Origin: Sphingobium sp. CAP-1 | GTDB taxonomy: Bacteria > Pseudomonadota > Alphaproteobacteria > Sphingomonadales > Sphingomonadaceae | Assembly (NCBI RefSeq): GCF_009720145.1 | Contig: NZ_CP046252.1 | Span: 1,736,001 to 1,800,000, forward strand | Length of the DNA: 64,000 bases | Direction: 5' to 3' | Shown: positions 54,416 through 63,298 of the stretch, one piece after another | Layout of the letters: the number at the start of each line of letters is the position of its first letter | Position numbering within the stretch: position 1 is the stretch's first letter | Program-made: the position numbers and the translations under genes | Notes under the pieces: generated by a model | What the model was told of the DNA's origin: nothing | Databases searched by the model: none | What the model saw: the letters and a program-made list of their open reading frames with translations, nothing else

Positions 54416-57052
54416 ATGACGCGACTTTCCGCGCTTAAACTTTCTCTTATTCTGGCTTCGTCCTGGTCTGCCTGCGCGCTGGCCCAAGAAGCCCAGGAAG
54501 CACCACAGGCCGATCAGGGCGGCGACATCATCGTCACCGGCACGCGCGCCGTCGGCATTTCCGCCGCCGAGTCCGCCGCGCCGGTGCAAGTGCTGAGCGA
54601 AGAAGCCATCAGCCATGTCGGCCAGCCGAACCTCAATCAGGTGCTGACCCAGATGGTGCCGGGCTTTACCGCCCAGACGCAGGGCACTGACCTTTCCAGC
54701 TTCTCGCTGTCGGCGCGCCTGCGCGGCCTCAGCCCCAACCATACGCTGGTGCTGGTCAACGGCAAGCGCCGCCACGGCAACGCGATCCTTCAGGTGATTT
54801 CCGGCGCCTATCAAGGTTCGGCCGCGCCCAGCATCGATGTCATTCCGCCCGACGCCATCTCGCGCGTCGAAGTGTTGCAGGAAGGCGCGGCCGCCGTCTA
54901 CGGCACGGACGCGATCGCGGGCGTCCTCAACTTCATTCTCAAGGACCAGAATGAAGGCGGGTCGTTCAAGGTCACCGGCGGCCAATATTATGACAGCGAA
55001 GGCGAACTTTTCTCGGCTTCGGGCAATGTCGGCTTCAAACTGGGCGAGGACGGTTTCTTCAACCTGACCCTGTTCCACCGCCGTCAGGATTACACCACCG
55101 TCGGCAAGGGCCAGGTGCTGGTCACAAAGCAAGACGGCACGCTTCAGCCCAACGCGCCTGCGCAGTGGTCGAACCTGGCCGGTGACGCGCTGTGGGGCAT
55201 CAACGGCGGCCAGCCCAAGACCAACCTCAACGTCGCCTTCTACAATATGGGCTATGATTTCGGTGGCGTCGAACTCTACAGCTTCGGCGACTATAGCCGT
55301 CGCGAAGGCTGGGCCAAGCAGGGCTACCGCCATCCCAAGCGCATCTGTTACGAAACTGGCAATACCGGCGGCAGCGTCACCTCAGCCGCTTATGATCCCG
55401 GCATCTGCTATGGCAATACCGGCGTCGTCGGCATGGTCCCGCTCCAGCATGTGATCGAGAATGAATATAGCTTCACCATCGGCGCCAGGGGCGAGTTTGG
55501 CGACGGCTGGAATTATGACATCAGCGGCACCTATGGCGCGCAAAAGGACGACATCTGGACCGAAGCCTCGGCCCATCGCGAAATCTGGCAGGAAAGCTAC
55601 CAGAACCAGTTGAAGGGCATCGGCACCGCCAACACGCCCGACAGCGCCTATGACGGCGGCTTCAAACTGAGCCAGACGACGATCACGTCTGATATCCGCA
55701 AAGAATTTGACGCGGGCCTTGCCAGCCCGATCACGCTGGCGTTCGGCGGCGAATATCGCAAGGACGAATATGAGATCATCGCGGGCGATTCGATTTCGAC
55801 CTACAAGACCGGCGTTCAGTCCTTTCCCGGCTACAAGGCAAGCGACGCGGGCACATTCGACCGCAGTTCCAAGGCGGGCTATGTCAACCTGATCGCCAAG
55901 CCGGTCGATAGCTGGAGCGTCGATCTTGCCGGCCGTTACGAGGACTATACCGATTTCGGCGACACGCTGATCGGCAAGATCACAACCCGCTACGACTTCT
56001 CAGACGCTTTCGCCATCCGTGGCACGGCCAGCACCGGTTTCCGCGCGCCGACGCTTCAGGAACAGAAATATTCGACCATCAATGTCGGCCCGACCAGCGC
56101 CGTCGCGCAATTGCCTGCCGGATCACCCGCCGCAGCCCTGCTGGGTTTCAATTCGCTCAAGCCCGAAAAGTCGAAGAATTTCTCGGCCGGTTTCGTCGTG
56201 CGTCCAGTGCCGAAACTGGCCATCACGGTTGATGGCTATCTGATCAAGATCAAGGATCGCATTACCGGCACCGCGGCCCGCAACGCCGTCCTCAACGGCG
56301 TGGCGCAGCCGGGCGGCGCCGATATATTGAACGCCCTGAACGCCGCCGGCATCGTTCTGGACAGCGCGCTGTTCACCAGCGGCACGATCGGCGTACAAAG
56401 CTTCACCAACGGCGTCGACACCCGGACCTGGGGCATCGATTTCTCGGCCAGCTATCCAGTGGCGCTGGACTTCGGCACGCTCAACCTGTCGCTGACCGCC
56501 AACTATAACAAGACGAAGATCACCAACAACAAGCTGGGTTATCCGCTGTTCAACGCAGCGTCGGAAAGCAATATCGAACGCGCCAACCCGGACTATAAGG
56601 TCGTCGCCAACGCCCTGTTCAAGAGCGGTCGCTTCGGCCTCAACCTGCGCGAGACCTTCTATGGCAAGACCAGCGTGCTGGTCCGTCCGGCCTTCACCTC
56701 CAGCGCCAACGGATCGGTTATCATCCCGGACGGTGGCTTCCTGATCGCTGACGGCGCGATCGTGAACGGGGTCAACGCCAACCAGCTCTACTTCAACGGC
56801 GTGGCCAAGGCGGCGGCTATCACCGATCTGGAGGTGAATTACGACTTCACCGACGCGATCACCTTCTCGCTAGGTGCCAACAATCTGTTCAACAAGAAGC
56901 CGGAAATCCCCAAGCTGCTCAAGGGAGTGACAGTGCCGACCGGCGTGTCGCCCTATGAAAACGGCTCCGGCTCTTACAGCGCCTCCTATGGGCATAGCGC
57001 CTACAGCACGTCGGGCGGCTATTATTACGCCCGCATCGACTTCAAATTCTGA
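54416..57052 (+). CDS. TonB-dependent outer-membrane receptor
   Basis: 878 residues. Signal peptide ending SACALAQ; TonB-box-like GDIIVTGTRAVGISAAESAAP; plug with PVQVLSEEAISHVGQPNLNQVLTQMVPGF, LRGLSPNHTLVLVNGKRRHGNAILQV, DVIPPDAISRVEVLQEGAAAVYGTDAIAGVLNFILK; barrel with DFSDAFAIRGTASTGFRAPTLQEQKYS and a C-terminal GYYYARIDFKF. The GKRRH plug and PPDAISRVEVLQEGA fit the sphingomonad-expanded receptor group. Ligand unknown. The next gene encodes a secreted RidA. An intrinsic terminator lies between them. Confidence 0.93.
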   Translation: MTRLSALKLSLILASSWSACALAQEAQEAPQADQGGDIIVTGTRAVGISAAESAAPVQVLSEEAISHVGQPNLNQVLTQMVPGFTAQTQGTDLSSFSLSARLRGLSPNHTLVLVNGKRRHGNAILQVISGAYQGSAAPSIDVIPPDAISRVEVLQEGAAAVYGTDAIAGVLNFILKDQNEGGSFKVTGGQYYDSEGELFSASGNVGFKLGEDGFFNLTLFHRRQDYTTVGKGQVLVTKQDGTLQPNAPAQWSNLAGDALWGINGGQPKTNLNVAFYNMGYDFGGVELYSFGDYSRREGWAKQGYRHPKRICYETGNTGGSVTSAAYDPGICYGNTGVVGMVPLQHVIENEYSFTIGARGEFGDGWNYDISGTYGAQKDDIWTEASAHREIWQESYQNQLKGIGTANTPDSAYDGGFKLSQTTITSDIRKEFDAGLASPITLAFGGEYRKDEYEIIAGDSISTYKTGVQSFPGYKASDAGTFDRSSKAGYVNLIAKPVDSWSVDLAGRYEDYTDFGDTLIGKITTRYDFSDAFAIRGTASTGFRAPTLQEQKYSTINVGPTSAVAQLPAGSPAAALLGFNSLKPEKSKNFSAGFVVRPVPKLAITVDGYLIKIKDRITGTAARNAVLNGVAQPGGADILNALNAAGIVLDSALFTSGTIGVQSFTNGVDTRTWGIDFSASYPVALDFGTLNLSLTANYNKTKITNNKLGYPLFNAASESNIERANPDYKVVANALFKSGRFGLNLRETFYGKTSVLVRPAFTSSANGSVIIPDGGFLIADGAIVNGVNANQLYFNGVAKAAAITDLEVNYDFTDAITFSLGANNLFNKKPEIPKLLKGVTVPTGVSPYENGSGSYSASYGHSAYSTSGGYYYARIDFKF

Positions 57053-57070
57053 CAAGAAGTCACGAAGGAA

Positions 57071-57098
57071 GGGCTGGTCCGCGAGGACCGGCCCTTTT
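57071..57098 (+). terminator. Intrinsic terminator after the TonB receptor gene
   Basis: GGGCTGGTCC (57071-57080), loop GCGA, GGACCGGCCC (57085-57094) with one T-G wobble, then four T residues. It separates the receptor from the RidA gene, or attenuates read-through to it. Confidence 0.8.
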
Positions 57099-57183
57099 CC
57101 GTTCCGGGAAGAGAAGGCCATGATCGCGCCATCTGATCCCCCGCTGAGCGCCCTCCCCCGCGCCTGAATCTGGAGAGAGTGTG

Positions 57184-57627
57184 ATGAAACGCCTGATCGC
57201 TGCCGCCCTGCTGATGGCCGCCACGCCGGCTCTGGCGCAGCCCGCCCCTGCGCCGCCACCCCAAATCCCGTCAATGCCGACGCAGCGCCCCTTCTCGCCC
57301 GCCGTGCGGGTGGGCGACATATTGTTTATGTCCGGCCAGATCGGCCAGACGCCCGAAGGCATGGACCGACACAGGGAAGGGTTCGACGCCGCGGTGAAAA
57401 GCGCGATGGACTCGATCGGCGTCATCCTGAAGGATAATGGCCTCGACTTCGGCAACGTCGTCAAATGCACGGTGATGCTGGACGACATGGCCGACTGGCC
57501 GCGCTTCAACGCCGCCTATCTGCCCTATTTCGCGGGGAAGCGCCTCCCCGCCCGCAGCGCCTTCGGCGCGGACGGACTGGCGCTGGGGGCGCCGCTGGAA
57601 GTGGAGTGCATCGCGGCGTTCAAATGA
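57184..57627 (+). CDS. Secreted RidA (YjgF) family protein
   Basis: 147 residues from ATG 57184, with GGAGAG upstream (a GTG directly before is an alternative). Unlike cytoplasmic RidA it has a signal peptide (RLIAAALLMAATPALAQ) and a proline-rich linker. The RidA fold follows: RPFSPAVRVGDILFMSGQIGQTPEG, a central VVKCTVMLDDMADWPRFNAAYLPYF, LPARSAFGADGLALGAPLEVECIAAF. The arginine in LPARSAF, which binds substrate carboxylate in RidA, is present. RidA enzymes deaminate reactive enamines; a periplasmic member next to a TonB receptor suggests work on an imported compound. Confidence 0.9.
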   Translation: MKRLIAAALLMAATPALAQPAPAPPPQIPSMPTQRPFSPAVRVGDILFMSGQIGQTPEGMDRHREGFDAAVKSAMDSIGVILKDNGLDFGNVVKCTVMLDDMADWPRFNAAYLPYFAGKRLPARSAFGADGLALGAPLEVECIAAFK

Positions 57628-57652
57628 AGGACGAACGGATGCAGCCGCTCAA

Positions 57653-57847
57653 TCAAGCGACGCTGACCGCCTCCCGCACCACCAGCACCGGCACACCGTC
57701 GCGCACCGGGAAGGCCAGCCCCGCAGCGTCGGACAGCAGAGCGCCGTGCGCCGCGTCCCAACGCAAGGGCGTGCGTGTGACCGGGCAGACCAGCTTGGCC
57801 AACAGCCAGGGATCGATCGGCGCCGTATCGCGTATTGCCTCACTCAT
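57653..57847 (-). CDS. Trm112/YcaR-like small protein
   Basis: 64 residues: IDPWLLAKLVCPVTRTPLRWD, then LLSDAAGLAFPVRDGVPVLVVREAV. This is the Trm112 (UPF0434) zinc-ribbon-like pattern, though only one of the usual cysteines is left here. Eukaryotic Trm112 activates methyltransferases; the bacterial role is unsettled. Its ATG overlaps the stop of the Lon-domain gene (ATGA). Confidence 0.9.
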   Translation of the reverse strand: MSEAIRDTAPIDPWLLAKLVCPVTRTPLRWDAAHGALLSDAAGLAFPVRDGVPVLVVREAVSVA

Positions 57848-58458
57848 TGCATCGTCGTCCCGCCGTCGCGCTCGATCCGGCCGACGATCTGCATCAACTG
57901 GATGATCCGTTCCGACCGTTCGGACAGCGTATCGGCCTCCAGCAGGGTCTGCTTGGCCGCCGGGTCAAAGGGCGCGATCTGGGCAATGCCGTTGACCAGC
58001 GCCGCATCGTCCAGCCGCGACACCGCCGTCCAGTCGACGACATAGCCCAGCGCCTCGGCAAAGCGGCGCGCCTCCTGCTCCAGCGCGGCGCGCTCGACCG
58101 CGTGCAGCACTTCATCCTCCGGCGGTGCCTGCTCGATGTCCGCCTCGATCTGGCGGAACTGGGTCGCGACCGACAATTCGCGCACCACGCGGAAGCGGGT
58201 AATGCCGGTCAGGATGATGTTGAACCGCCCATCCTCCAGCGCCTCGATATGGCTGACATGGCCAAGGCACCCCATGTCGAACAAGGGCGGCACCGCCCCT
58301 GTCCCGCGCGGCTGGATCATGCCGATGCGCCGGTCGCGCGCCATCACGTCATGGATCAACGCCCGGTAGCGCGGCTCGAAAATATGCAGCGGCAATTCCA
58401 TCCCCGGCAGCAGCAGCGCGCCGGACAGGGGAAAGATCGAGACGCGCGCGCGGTTCAT
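57844..58458 (-). CDS. LON peptidase substrate-binding domain protein
   Basis: 204 residues from ATG 58458; the longer frame reads back into the thioredoxin gene. It has only the N-terminal domain of Lon: VSIFPLSGALLLPGMELPLHIFEPRYRALIHDVMARDRRIGMIQP, GCLGHVSHIEALEDGRFNIILTGITRFRVVREL, and a C-terminal helical bundle. No ATPase or protease part is present, which is normal for this stand-alone family. The middle gene of CnoX-like, Lon-domain and Trm112 genes, a set that looks concerned with protein quality. Confidence 0.92.
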   Translation of the reverse strand: MNRARVSIFPLSGALLLPGMELPLHIFEPRYRALIHDVMARDRRIGMIQPRGTGAVPPLFDMGCLGHVSHIEALEDGRFNIILTGITRFRVVRELSVATQFRQIEADIEQAPPEDEVLHAVERAALEQEARRFAEALGYVVDWTAVSRLDDAALVNGIAQIAPFDPAAKQTLLEADTLSERSERIIQLMQIVGRIERDGGTTMQ

Positions 58459-58477
58459 GGCTTTGGCGGCATGACCG

Positions 58478-59386
58478 TTACGAGAAGAGGATCTGCGACA
58501 ATTTGCGCCGCTGCCCCGCGACCCAGGGATCTTCCAGACCGACCGCGTCGAAAATCTTGAGCAGTTGCGCCCGCGCCGCGCCGTCGTTCCAGGCGCGGTC
58601 GCGGCGGACGATCTCCAGCAGCGCGTCGGCGGCAGCGTCGCGGTCGCCATTGGCCATCAGCCCGCCGGCCAGTTCGAAGCGCGCTTCATGATCGTCGGGA
58701 TCGGCCGCGACCTTCGCCGCGACGCCCGACAGGTCGGCAACCGGCTTCGCGTCCCGCGCCAGCGCAATGGCGGCGCGCGCCTGATCGATCGCGACATGCT
58801 TCGCATCCTGCGGCAGCGCGGCCAGCACCGCCTCAGCCTCATCGACCTGCCCCAGCGCCACCAACGCCCGCGCGAGGCCGGCGGCGACCTCGACATTATC
58901 GGGCGCCATTTCGGCGATCTGGCTGAACACCGACACGGCGCGTTCATATTCGCCGCCGGCCAGCATCTCCTCGCCCATGGCGATCAGTGGCGCGATTTCC
59001 TGCAACTGCGCCTTTTCATCCGATTCGATCGGCAGTTGCGACAGAAGCTGGTCGAGATATTGTTTGAGCTGCCCTTCAGTCCGCGCCTGAGACAGGTCCG
59101 CGACCGGCTGGCCCTGAAACACGGCATAGACGGTCGGGATCGACTGGACGCGGAACTGGCTGGCGATAAAGCCATTTTCGTCGACATTGACCTTGACCAG
59201 CTTGACGCCCTTGGGCGCATAGTCCGCGCAGACCTTCTCGATCACCGGGGTCAGTTGCTTGCACGGGCCGCACCATTCGGCCCAGAAGTCGACAATCACC
59301 AGACTGGTGCGCGACGGGTCCACCACATCGCGGCGAAACGCCTCCACCGCCGCCTTGTCAGTGTCGCTCAGTCCCAGGGTCGCCAC
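58478..59386 (-). CDS. Thioredoxin-TPR chaperone (CnoX/YbbN-like)
   Basis: 302 residues from a GTG at 59386 with AGGAG nine bases upstream; a TTG nine codons earlier is an alternative. N-terminal thioredoxin domain with a complete WCGPC site (VIVDFWAEWCGPCKQLTPVIEKV), cis-Pro loop SIPTVYAVFQGQPVADLSQ, then TPR-type helices (AAGLARALVALGQVDEAEAVLAALP, FELAGGLMANGDRDAAADALLEIVRRDR). CnoX protects proteins under oxidative stress and hands them to chaperones. E. coli CnoX lacks the redox pair; this one keeps it, like alphaproteobacterial members. Confidence 0.92.
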   Translation of the reverse strand: MATLGLSDTDKAAVEAFRRDVVDPSRTSLVIVDFWAEWCGPCKQLTPVIEKVCADYAPKGVKLVKVNVDENGFIASQFRVQSIPTVYAVFQGQPVADLSQARTEGQLKQYLDQLLSQLPIESDEKAQLQEIAPLIAMGEEMLAGGEYERAVSVFSQIAEMAPDNVEVAAGLARALVALGQVDEAEAVLAALPQDAKHVAIDQARAAIALARDAKPVADLSGVAAKVAADPDDHEARFELAGGLMANGDRDAAADALLEIVRRDRAWNDGAARAQLLKIFDAVGLEDPWVAGQRRKLSQILFS

Positions 59387-59482
59387 GCTTCTTGTCTCCT
59401 GCCATGCGGTCAATCGCCGCCCTCATACAGCGCCTTATGTGGGGCGTCACCCCTTTGGGACAAGATCGGGCAAAGCGGCCGG

Positions 59483-59926
59483 TCAGAGGAAATATTTGAG
59501 CCGGATCGGTTGATCGACGGGGGCGCCCGCCACCGCGAAACTGGCGGACTTGAAGCTTGGCGCGCCGAAGCGGATAACCGGATTGCGGGAGAAGCCCACG
59601 CCTTCGCGCGGAATGCCGGCGAAGGTGTCGAGCCGACCATTGCCATTTTCGTCATGGATGATGGCGATGGCATAGCCCCCCGGCGCGACCGACCCCAGCG
59701 ATACCGCCCCTCTCCTTGCCGGGACGATCAGATGGCGCTTGTCCGGGTCTTTGCTGCAATCGGGGAAATAGGCGGCCGATCGGGTAACGCAGACCAATAT
59801 CTGCCCCTTGTCCGACCGCAACCCGTCCAGCACCATGTCCAGCGGCTGGCCCGCTGACTGGGCTTGCCCAGCCGGCGCGGCTGCGATGACCAGCGCAGCG
59901 CCCGCGGCCAATAATCCAACTCTCAC
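59483..59926 (-). CDS. Secreted DUF2141 family protein
   Basis: 147 residues from a GTG at 59926, giving a signal peptide (RVGLLAAGAALVIAAAPAGQAQ). The DUF2141 pattern is visible: DMVLDGLRSDKGQILVCVTRSAAYFPDC near the start, VPARRGAVSLGSVAPGGYAIAIIHDENGNGRLDTFAGIPREGVGFSRNP, FAVAGAPVDQPIRLKYF. Function unknown; a periplasmic beta-sandwich is expected. The start overlaps the stop of the sterol desaturase gene once that gene's frame break is repaired. Confidence 0.88.
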   Translation of the reverse strand: MRVGLLAAGAALVIAAAPAGQAQSAGQPLDMVLDGLRSDKGQILVCVTRSAAYFPDCSKDPDKRHLIVPARRGAVSLGSVAPGGYAIAIIHDENGNGRLDTFAGIPREGVGFSRNPVIRFGAPSFKSASFAVAGAPVDQPIRLKYFL

Positions 59927-60662
59927 GCCGTCCCCTTCGCGAAATCGCCCAGCCCCTGTCGGTGCCGTAGAGGCGATCCCAGACGCGGAAATAGAGGCCG
60001 TAATTGCAGGCATAGAGGTCATGATGCCGCTGATGATGGCTGGCGGTGATGAGCCAGCCGCCCAGCGGCCCGCGCACCAGCCAGCGCGGGAACATTTCCC
60101 AGCCCATATGATTGCTGACCCCCATGATCGTCATGATCGTCAGCACCAGGCCGAGCGCGCCGACATGGATCGGGATCAGAAAGACCAGCGCCGGGATCAC
60201 CACCGCCCCGGTCAGCGCCTCGACCGGGTGAAAGCTCATCGCCGCCCAGGCGGTCGGCGGGCGGCTGGCATGATGGACCGCATGGGCGATGCGAAACAGC
60301 GCCGGCCGGTGCATCGCGCGATGGGTCCAGTAGAACCATGTGTCATGCGCCGCGAGATAGAGAAGCAGCGACAGCGGCAGCCACCAGAGCGGATAGTCGC
60401 CCAGGTTGCTATAGATTCGGGTCCAGCCGCGCGTCTGCCAGCCCCAGGCGACGACCCCGGCGGGAACGCCATAGATCAGCGCGGACAGCAGCGACCAGCC
60501 GATTTCCCGCCCGATCTGCCGCTCCAGCCCGGCATAAAGGCCCGGTTGCCGGATGCGGGTCGCCAGCGCGAAGCCGCCGCTCGCAAGCAGATAGCGAACC
60601 CCGACGATGGCGCTCATCGCCAGCGCGGACAGGAGGATGGCGAGAAGGATGCCGGGGGCCAT
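59923..60662 (-). CDS. Sterol desaturase / fatty-acid hydroxylase family membrane protein, frame broken near the end
   Basis: About 245 residues from ATG 60662. Four to five membrane segments and the di-iron histidine motifs of the family: HDTWFYWTHRAMH, HAVHHASRPP and HHQRHHDLYACNYG. In the frame as given the protein runs on for about 100 atypical arginine-rich residues past LYGTDRG, reading through the DUF2141 gene. Adding one G in the run at 59953-59956 gives LYGTDRGLGDFAKGTA and a stop at 59923-59925, the usual family ending. Lipid hydroxylation is the family role; the substrate is unknown. Confidence 0.85.
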
Positions 60663-60700
60663 GGCGCGGCTATAGCCCGGCCACAACCGACCGTCACGTC

Positions 60701-60802
60701 TAGAGCGATCCGATTCGATTGAATCGGATGACGCTCTCATTATCTTTTGTTTTCCGCATTCTGCGAGCCGCCGGCTGTTCCAGCCGACTTCAGAATGCTC
60801 TA
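60701..60802. repeat. 102-bp palindromic element with TAGAGC ends
   Basis: The ends are TAGAGC and GCTCTA. Inside are two hairpins: CCGATTC/GAATCGG (60710-60727) and GCATTCTG/CAGAATGC (60756-60763 with 60791-60798), the latter enclosing a CGGCTG/CAGCCG stem. A T-rich stretch lies between. The last bases supply the stop codon of pheA. It resembles a dispersed MITE-like or REP-type element; copies elsewhere would confirm it. Confidence 0.65.
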
Positions 60803-61690
60803 TGTGCGCGGCCGCGCCTGACGGTAGCTGCCCAGTTGCCGCACCCATTTGGTGTGGAATTCCAGTTCGGCGAGCGCCCGGTCGACCGCCGGGTCGCCCG
60901 GCATCCCTTCGATATCGCAGAAAAATTCGGTCGCGGCGAAGCTCGCCCCGCGCTGGTAGCTTTCCAGCTTGGTCATGTTGACGCCGTTGGTCGCGAAACC
61001 GCCCATCGCCTTGTAGAGTGCGGCGGGAACGTTCTTCACCTCGAACAGGAAGGTGGTCATGACCGGGCCGACATGGGGGGTGGGCATTTTCGGCTCGCGC
61101 GCCAGTACCAGGAAGCGCGTCATATTGTCGTCGCTATCCTCGATATTTTCCGCCACCAGCCGCAGGCCGTAGAGTTCGGCGGCCAGATAGGGCGCGATCG
61201 CACCTTCGCCCGGCGTCCGCGTTTCGGCCACCAGCGCCGCCGCGCCCGCCGTATCGGCATAAGCGACCGGCTGGATACCGCGCTCGCGCAGATAATGGCG
61301 GCACTGGCCCAACGCCTGCGGATGGCTGATCGCACTTTTCACCGGGGTCGTGTCGGACGCCATCAGGCAATGGCGGATACGCAGAAAATATTCGTCGATG
61401 ATCGACAGGCCCGATTCGGGTAGCAGGAAATGCATGTCGGCGACGCGGCCGTGCAGGCTGTTTTCGATCGGGATGATCGCGCGCGCCGCCTGTCCGTTGC
61501 GCACCGCATCAATCGCATCCTCGAACGCGAAACAGGGCAAAGGCACGCAATCGGGTGCGTAGCCGAGCGCCGCCAGATGCGAATTGGCGCCGGGCGCGCC
61601 CTGATAGGCAACGGCGCGGGCCGGATCGGCGGCGGCCTTGGCGGCGAGGTCCGCGACGATGGTGCGGGCGGGGGCGGGATAATTTTCCAT
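60800..61690 (-). CDS. pheA: Prephenate dehydratase
   Basis: 296 residues from ATG 61690. It turns prephenate into phenylpyruvate for phenylalanine. Motifs: AVAYQGAPGANSHLAA, PCFAFEDAIDAVRNGQAARAIIPIENSLHGRVAD, and the catalytic region DSDDNMTRFLVLAREP near 190 (family TRF motif), followed by an ACT domain (TTFLFEVKNVPAALYKAMGGFATNGVNMTKLESYQ) for feedback by phenylalanine. No fused chorismate mutase. The stop codon lies within a palindromic element. Confidence 0.96.
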   Translation of the reverse strand: MENYPAPARTIVADLAAKAAADPARAVAYQGAPGANSHLAALGYAPDCVPLPCFAFEDAIDAVRNGQAARAIIPIENSLHGRVADMHFLLPESGLSIIDEYFLRIRHCLMASDTTPVKSAISHPQALGQCRHYLRERGIQPVAYADTAGAAALVAETRTPGEGAIAPYLAAELYGLRLVAENIEDSDDNMTRFLVLAREPKMPTPHVGPVMTTFLFEVKNVPAALYKAMGGFATNGVNMTKLESYQRGASFAATEFFCDIEGMPGDPAVDRALAELEFHTKWVRQLGSYRQARPRT

Positions 61691-61851
61691 GGACGCGGCC
61701 GCGCTTAAGGTTTCAGCCCCAAACACGCAAGCATATGCGCGCAATAGGCATGAACCCGGCTTGCGCCACCGCGTGTCCCCGATTATGGCAACGCACAAGA
61801 GGGGGCGCGACTGACAGCCGCCAGAACAATAAGCAAGGGAAGTCGAGCGAG

Positions 61852-62469
61852 ATGGGCGATCGTTTCAATACCGTGGCGGGCTGGGCTTTGTTTGCGGGCA
61901 TCGTCGCCCTGGGCGGTGCGATCGTCAGTTCGAAATATTATCATTCGGAGCGGCCCGAAAAGATGGGCTATGCCATTGAAGGCGTCGAAGCCGAGGGCGA
62001 AGGCGCCGCCGCGAGCGGCCCCGGCCTCAACACCCTGCTGGCCAGCGCCGATGTCGCTGCGGGCGAGAAGGTGTTCGCGAAATGCGCCGCCTGCCATACC
62101 GCCACCCAGGGCGGAGCCAACGGCATCGGCCCCAATCTCTACGGCACGGTCGGCGAAGCCATTGGTCAGGGCAAGGGCGGCTTCGCCTTCTCCGAAGCGC
62201 TCAAGAGCAAGGGCGGCGAATGGAGCTTCGAAAATCTCGATCATTGGCTGAAAAGCCCGCGTGAATTTGCGCCCGGCACCAAGATGACCTTCGCGGGCCT
62301 GGGCAATCCGGTCGATCGCGCCAATCTGATCGCCTGGCTGAACACGCAGGGGTCGAACAAACCGCTCCCCGCCGCCGACGCTGCCCCGGCGGCCGAAGGC
62401 ACCAATGCCGCCGAAGCGGGCAATGCCGCCGAGGCTCCAGCCGAAAACGCCGCCAACGCCAGCGAGTAA
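61852..62469 (+). CDS. Membrane-anchored c-type cytochrome (c552/CycM-like)
   Basis: 205 residues from ATG 61852 with AAGGGAAG upstream. An uncleaved N-terminal anchor (VAGWALFAGIVALGGAIVSS), a short linker, then class I cytochrome c: the haem site CAACH in KVFAKCAACHTATQGG near 79, GPNLYGTVGEAIGQGKGGFAFSEALK, and methionine ligand region PGTKMTFAGLGNPVDRANLIAWL. The last 35 residues are an Ala/Glu/Asn-rich tail. It likely carries electrons from the bc1 complex to the terminal oxidase. Divergent from pheA. Confidence 0.93.
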   Translation: MGDRFNTVAGWALFAGIVALGGAIVSSKYYHSERPEKMGYAIEGVEAEGEGAAASGPGLNTLLASADVAAGEKVFAKCAACHTATQGGANGIGPNLYGTVGEAIGQGKGGFAFSEALKSKGGEWSFENLDHWLKSPREFAPGTKMTFAGLGNPVDRANLIAWLNTQGSNKPLPAADAAPAAEGTNAAEAGNAAEAPAENAANASE

Positions 62470-62585
62470 ACGATTCGATCCGAAACGGGGATCGGGTGGG
62501 GCGCAGCGTCAGTCGCCCCACCCTGGCCTTCCGCTTGGCACATCGCCATCTTCCCCCGCCGCGAAAATGCCGATACAGGCGGCCG

Positions 62586-63257
62586 ATGACCTCCACGCCC
62601 GCGCCCATCAGCCGTTCGCTTTTCTTCTTCTCGATCTTCTATGGCGGCATGGTCTGCATCGCCGGCGTGCTGGGGAACAAGCAGGTCGCGCTTGGCCCCT
62701 TGTCCGCGATCGGGCCGATGGTCGGGCTGGGGCCGTTGGCGGTAGAGGCCGGCATCTTCGCCTTCCTGTTGCTCGTCACCATTTCCAGCGCGGTCGCGGA
62801 ACTGCATGGCGGAGCGATCGCCAACCGGCTGGTGCGGATCGGCTTCCTGCCGCTGATCGCGTCGATCCTGCTGTCGATCGTCGTGCTGGCCGCCCCCGCC
62901 GCCGGCGACATGGACCCGGAACGCGCCAAGGCCTTCGCCATGATGATGGGCGGCACGCCGCGCATCTGGGCAGGCGGGATTGTGGCCTATGGCGTATCGC
63001 AAACGCTCAACGTCACCCTGTTCGCCCTGCTGAAAGGACGCGAGGGCAGCCGCCTGCTCTGGCTGCGCGCCGCACTGGCCAGCATATTGTCGCAGATCGT
63101 GGACACATTGCTGTTCGTGACCATCGCCTTTTACGGCGTCTTTCCGATCGGCGAATTGCTGCTGGGCCAGATGATGGCCAAGGTCGTGCTGTCCGCCCTG
63201 TTGGTACCGCCGGTCATCTATCTGCTGGTGGCGCTAGGGCGACGACTGGATCGGTAA
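62586..63257 (+). CDS. Queuosine precursor transporter (VUT/YhhQ family)
   Basis: 223 residues from ATG 62586, the family-like start. Six or so membrane segments: FFFSIFYGGMVCIAGVLGNKQVAL, EAGIFAFLLLVTISSAVAELHGGAIANRL, and RAALASILSQIVDTLLFVTIAFYGVF, the last with the SQxVDT motif of YhhQ proteins that import preQ0/preQ1. No preQ1 riboswitch is visible upstream. Some members are annotated only as VUT family proteins. Confidence 0.9.
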   Translation: MTSTPAPISRSLFFFSIFYGGMVCIAGVLGNKQVALGPLSAIGPMVGLGPLAVEAGIFAFLLLVTISSAVAELHGGAIANRLVRIGFLPLIASILLSIVVLAAPAAGDMDPERAKAFAMMMGGTPRIWAGGIVAYGVSQTLNVTLFALLKGREGSRLLWLRAALASILSQIVDTLLFVTIAFYGVFPIGELLLGQMMAKVVLSALLVPPVIYLLVALGRRLDR

Positions 63258-63298
63258 TTTATCGGAGGGGGGGGTGACTGCTTCCCTCCCCTATCGCT

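Noticed and set aside
59652..59922. C-terminal extension of the sterol desaturase reading frame
   Set aside because: It overlaps the well-formed DUF2141 gene in another frame and is explained by one missing base in a G-run.
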